The notes under the pieces: generated by a model | The model's input: the letters and a program-made list of their open reading frames with translations, nothing else | Databases searched by the model: none | Told to the model about the DNA's origin: nothing | Assembly (NCBI GenBank): GCA_900556875.1 | Contig: USQQ01000028.1 | Coordinates: 1 to 7,141 of the forward strand | Length of the DNA stretch: 7,141 nucleotides | Source: an uncultured Collinsella sp. | GTDB taxonomy: Bacteria; Actinomycetota; Coriobacteriia; Coriobacteriales; Coriobacteriaceae | Direction: 5' to 3' | Translations under genes and position numbers: made by a program | In this document: positions 4,663 to 7,141 of the stretch, in pieces | Numbering within the stretch: the first letter of the stretch is position 1 | How the letters are laid out: each line of letters starts with the position of its first letter

Positions 4663-7033
4663 CGACAACGCGCTGGTGGTGGCGCTCGATACCTCGACTG
4701 ACATGCTTGCCTGCGCGGCAAGCTGGATTGATGGGCAGACGGGTGAGACGAAGCTCGTGAGTGGCGACCACATGTGTCGCCGTCACGCCAACGTTGAGCT
4801 CGTGAATACCGTTGATGGCGTGCTGGCTCAAGCCGGTCTGGATCGCAGCGATGTTGGTTGCTATGTGGTCGGCCGCGGCCCGGGGTCCTTTACGGGTGTG
4901 CGCATCGGCATCTCCACTGCCAAGGGCCTCGCGCGTGGTGCCAATGTTCCGCTGCTGGGCGTGTCGACGCTCGACGCTTGCGCTTGGACGGCGTGGAAGG
5001 CTGGCGTGCGCGGCAAGCTTGGTATCTTGGCCGATGCTATGCGCGGTGAGGTATATCCGGCGCTGTATATGCTGGTCGATGAGGGTCCCGAGCGTCAATT
5101 TGAGCGCGAACACGTGGTCAAGGCCGCCGTGGCGCTCGATGAGTGGCGCCAAGCAGCGGACTGGGGCCAGGTTCAGCTGACCGGTGACGGTCTAGTGCGC
5201 TATGGCAAGCTGCTGGGTGAGGACGAGGCCGCCCGCTGCGTGGAGCGCGACCTGTGGTGGCCTTCGGGCGAGGGCTTGCTGCTCGCGCACGCTGCGGGTG
5301 ACGGCGATCCGGCCCGCGTCCTGCCGATTTACACGCGCCTTTCGGATGCCGAGGAAAACGAGCGCAAGCGTCTTGGTCTTGCCGAGAGTGCGCAGAGCGA
5401 AATTACGGGTGTTGCCGATGAGCTCGCCGGTCGTCATCTGCAGTTCCGTCCCATGGGCGCGGCGGATGCCGAGGGCGCAAGCGCGCTGGAGGCTGCCTGC
5501 TTTGAAGGTGCCGGACACGAGGCATGGACGCCGGGCATGTTCCTGTCCGAACTGGGCGAGGACGTCGCTGCGCCGCGTAGTTGGTGGGTGGCACACGACG
5601 ACGGCAAGCTGCTGGGCCTTGCCGGCGGTATGGTCGTGGACGGTGATGTGCAGATTCTGGATGTCGCCGTCGACCCGGCACATCGCCGTGAGGGCATTGC
5701 CCGCAAGCTGCTGTCGCATGTGAGCTATGATGCCCAGATGCTCGGCTGCACTACGGCTTCGCTCGAGGTCGAGGACGGTAACGAGGGAGCGACCGCGCTT
5801 TATAACGCTCTGGGCTTTACCGAGGCTGGCCGTCGCCGCGGCTACTATGGTGCCGGCAAGGACGCCATCGTCATGACGGCTCCGCTGCCCCTGGTGCTTC
5901 CGGTCGATAATGCTTCGCCCGAGCCGACGGCGGCAGAGCAGCGCGTATGGCCGCTGCCTGCGCCTGGGCGCTCCGAGGGGGAGCGTGCCGAAATTGAGCG
6001 CCGCCGCCTAGTGCTCGCTATCGAGAGCTCCTGCGACGAGACGGCCGTGGCGATTATCGATGCGGATGGCAATATGCTGGCCAACCAGGTGTCGACACAG
6101 ATTGATTTTCACGCCCGCTTTGGCGGCGTGGTGCCCGAGATCGCCTCGCGCAAACACGTTGAGGTGATTGTGAGTGTCGTGGATGCGGCGCTCGAGGATG
6201 CCGCAGCATCGCTTGGTCTTGAGGGTGGAGCCATCGCGCCGAGCGAACTCGCCGCTGTTGGCGTGACGCAGGGTCCGGGCCTGGTGGGTGCTCTGGTAGT
6301 GGGCGTCGCCTTCGCCAAGGGCTTTGCCTATGCCGCCGGCAAGCCGCTCGTGTGCGTCAACCATCTGGAGGGCCATCTGTTCGCCAACCTGCTGGCGCAG
6401 CCCGATCTCAGGCCGCCGTTTATCTTCACGCTCGTCTCGGGCGGTCATACCATGCTCGTGCACGTGAAGGCATGGGGCGACTACGAGGTACTTGGTGAGA
6501 CACTCGACGATGCTGTGGGCGAGGCCTTCGACAAGGTAGCCAAGGCGTTGGGTCTGGGCTATCCCGGTGGCCCCATCATCTCCAAGCTGGCCGAGACGGG
6601 CAACCCCCGCGCGATCGATTTTCCTCGCGCGCTTAACAGCAGGGGAGACTATCGTTTCTCGCTTTCGGGTCTTAAAACGGCCGTGACGCTCTACATCGAG
6701 CAGGAGACCAAGGCCGGGCGCACGATTCACCTGCCCGATCTGGCGGCTTCGTTTGAGGCAGCCGTCTTTGACGTTCAGTACAAGAAGGCCAAAAACGCCC
6801 TGCATGCCACCGGATGCAAGGAATACTGCATCGGCGGCGGCGTCTCGGCTAATCCGCATCTGCGCGAGATGATGATCAAGAAGCTTGGGCGTCAGGGGAT
6901 CCGCGTAACGGTGCCACCGCTTTCGGCGTGCACCGACAACGCCGCCATGATCGCAGAGGTTGCCCGCCGTAAATTCGACCGAGGAGAAATCTCGCCGTTC
7001 GACGTCGATGCCGATCCGAACATGACGCTGTAG
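4649..7033 (+). CDS. tsaB-rimI-tsaD: TsaB-RimI-TsaD fusion: t6A synthesis with N-acetyltransferase
   Basis: One 794-residue reading frame joins three proteins that are separate in most bacteria. TsaB, the scaffold subunit, spans about 1-235, with VALDTSTD (11-18) and GRGPGSFTGVRIGISTAKG (75-93). RimI, a GNAT acetyltransferase, spans about 263-413, with the acetyl-CoA loop HRREGIARKLL (345-355), a probable catalytic Glu373 and Tyr385, and YYGAGKDAIVM (399-409). TsaD, the t6A transferase, spans about 453-794, with AIESSCDETA (457-466), metal-binding NHLEGH (571-576), VSGGHT (596-601), LDDAVGEAFDK (619-629), SLSGLKTAV (671-679), GGVSANPHLRE (730-740) and CTDNAAMIA (761-769). Each segment has near-normal length (E. 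coli: 231, 148 and 337), and no stop or frameshift interrupts them. The RimI-TsaD linker, about 414-452, is rich in Pro and Glu. TsaD and TsaB with TsaE make t6A37; RimI acetylates protein N-termini (ribosomal protein S18 in E. coli). In RimI, the usual LEVR motif reads LEVE (Glu375). Confidence 0.95.
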   Translation: MSLHNDNALVVALDTSTDMLACAASWIDGQTGETKLVSGDHMCRRHANVELVNTVDGVLAQAGLDRSDVGCYVVGRGPGSFTGVRIGISTAKGLARGANVPLLGVSTLDACAWTAWKAGVRGKLGILADAMRGEVYPALYMLVDEGPERQFEREHVVKAAVALDEWRQAADWGQVQLTGDGLVRYGKLLGEDEAARCVERDLWWPSGEGLLLAHAAGDGDPARVLPIYTRLSDAEENERKRLGLAESAQSEITGVADELAGRHLQFRPMGAADAEGASALEAACFEGAGHEAWTPGMFLSELGEDVAAPRSWWVAHDDGKLLGLAGGMVVDGDVQILDVAVDPAHRREGIARKLLSHVSYDAQMLGCTTASLEVEDGNEGATALYNALGFTEAGRRRGYYGAGKDAIVMTAPLPLVLPVDNASPEPTAAEQRVWPLPAPGRSEGERAEIERRRLVLAIESSCDETAVAIIDADGNMLANQVSTQIDFHARFGGVVPEIASRKHVEVIVSVVDAALEDAAASLGLEGGAIAPSELAAVGVTQGPGLVGALVVGVAFAKGFAYAAGKPLVCVNHLEGHLFANLLAQPDLRPPFIFTLVSGGHTMLVHVKAWGDYEVLGETLDDAVGEAFDKVAKALGLGYPGGPIISKLAETGNPRAIDFPRALNSRGDYRFSLSGLKTAVTLYIEQETKAGRTIHLPDLAASFEAAVFDVQYKKAKNALHATGCKEYCIGGGVSANPHLREMMIKKLGRQGIRVTVPPLSACTDNAAMIAEVARRKFDRGEISPFDVDADPNMTL

Positions 7034-7041
7034 TCGTACGG

Positions 7042-7080
7042 GTGCGGTCCCCGGCGCTGCCCGGGCGCCAACGGCCGCAT
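7042..7080 (+). other. Bulged hairpin in the 3' untranslated region
   Basis: TGCGG (7043-7047) pairs with CCGCA (7075-7079), extended inward by a G-U and a C-G pair. After a 3x3 internal loop, GGCGC (7053-7057) pairs with GCGCC (7065-7069) around a 7-nt loop. There is no T-tract behind it, so it is not itself an intrinsic terminator. It could protect the 3' end of the operon mRNA, or be a chance fold in GC-rich DNA. Confidence 0.4.
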
Positions 7081-7088
7081 ATGAACTT

Positions 7089-7109
7089 TCCTGCTCTACA
7101 GTCCTGCTC
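7089..7109. repeat. 8-bp direct repeat TCCTGCTC
   Basis: TCCTGCTC occurs at 7089-7096 and again at 7102-7109, separated by TACAG (13-bp period), between the end of the fusion gene and the terminator. The copies are exact. No function is evident; a protein-binding site for a downstream gene or a chance duplication are both possible. Confidence 0.45.
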
Positions 7110-7114
7110 ACGAC

Positions 7115-7141
7115 GGAGGCCACATTAAGTGGCCTCCTGTT
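7115..7141 (+). terminator. Rho-independent terminator closing the operon
   Basis: GGAGGCCAC (7115-7123) and GTGGCCTCC (7129-7137) form a perfect 9-bp stem around the loop ATTAA. The following TGTT is the start of what is probably a T-rich tract cut off by the window end. It lies 81 nt after the TAG of the fusion gene and is the expected end of the acpS-to-tsaD transcript. Confidence 0.85.

Noticed and set aside
4547..5152. 201-codon open frame on the - strand across tsaE and tsaB
   Set aside because: No ribosome site or family motif; it spans the tsaE/tsaB overlap and is explained by codon bias of the sense genes.
5192..5719. Long overlapping frames on both strands in the TsaB-RimI region
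   Set aside because: They encode Arg/Ala-rich strings typical of shifted frames in GC-rich genes; the GNAT motifs lie only in the frame of the fusion.
6008..7123. 371-codon open frame on the - strand opposite tsaD
   Set aside because: It is a shadow of GC-rich codon use in tsaD. Its Arg/His/Gly-rich product has no recognisable motif, its start lies inside the terminator stem, and the + strand holds a complete conserved protein.
1..7141. Mobile element, CRISPR array, toxin-antitoxin or defence island
   Set aside because: I saw no transposase, integrase, repeat-spacer pattern, tRNA or attachment-site signature; all six complete genes are conserved housekeeping genes.

Overview
The window looks like one bacterial operon on the + strand, almost exactly framed by two rho-independent terminators (stems at 71-94 and 7115-7137). 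Moderately high GC, strong AGGAG-type ribosome sites and the gene order acpS - nnr - alr - (insert) - tsaE - tsaB - rimI - tsaD point to the Actinomycetota, where this order is a familiar chromosomal cluster. The in-frame TsaB-RimI-TsaD fusion and a family 4 uracil-DNA glycosylase in the insert position make a Coriobacteriia member (Collinsella or a relative) the best guess. That taxonomic call is inference from memory; no marker RNA is present.

Layout: 1-66 is an unidentified GC-rich tail of something upstream, followed by its terminator (71-100). A short intergenic stretch (101-209) holds two promoter-like elements of the same geometry and the acpS ribosome site. Six genes then follow almost without gaps: acpS (210-749), nnr (750-2366), alr (2369-3514), a family 4 uracil-DNA glycosylase (3523-4143), tsaE (4156-4662) and the tsaB-rimI-tsaD fusion (4649-7033). 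Junctions are 0, 2, 8 and 12 nt, then a 14-nt overlap. The 3' end (7034-7141) holds a bulged hairpin, a short direct repeat and the closing terminator, whose T-tract is cut by the window edge.

Function: this is a housekeeping operon. AcpS activates acyl carrier protein, Nnr repairs hydrated NAD(P)H, Alr makes D-alanine for peptidoglycan, the Fe-S glycosylase removes uracil from DNA, and TsaE plus the TsaB and TsaD domains carry out the last step of tRNA t6A37 synthesis (TsaC/TsaC2 must be encoded elsewhere). RimI is an N-terminal protein acetyltransferase. There is no mobile element, CRISPR array, tRNA or rRNA gene, and I see no evidence of horizontal transfer or of a new defence-type system. 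The most notable points are the three-protein fusion with an unusual RimI active-site motif, the long C-terminal tail on AcpS, and the DNA-repair gene placed between cell-wall and t6A genes.
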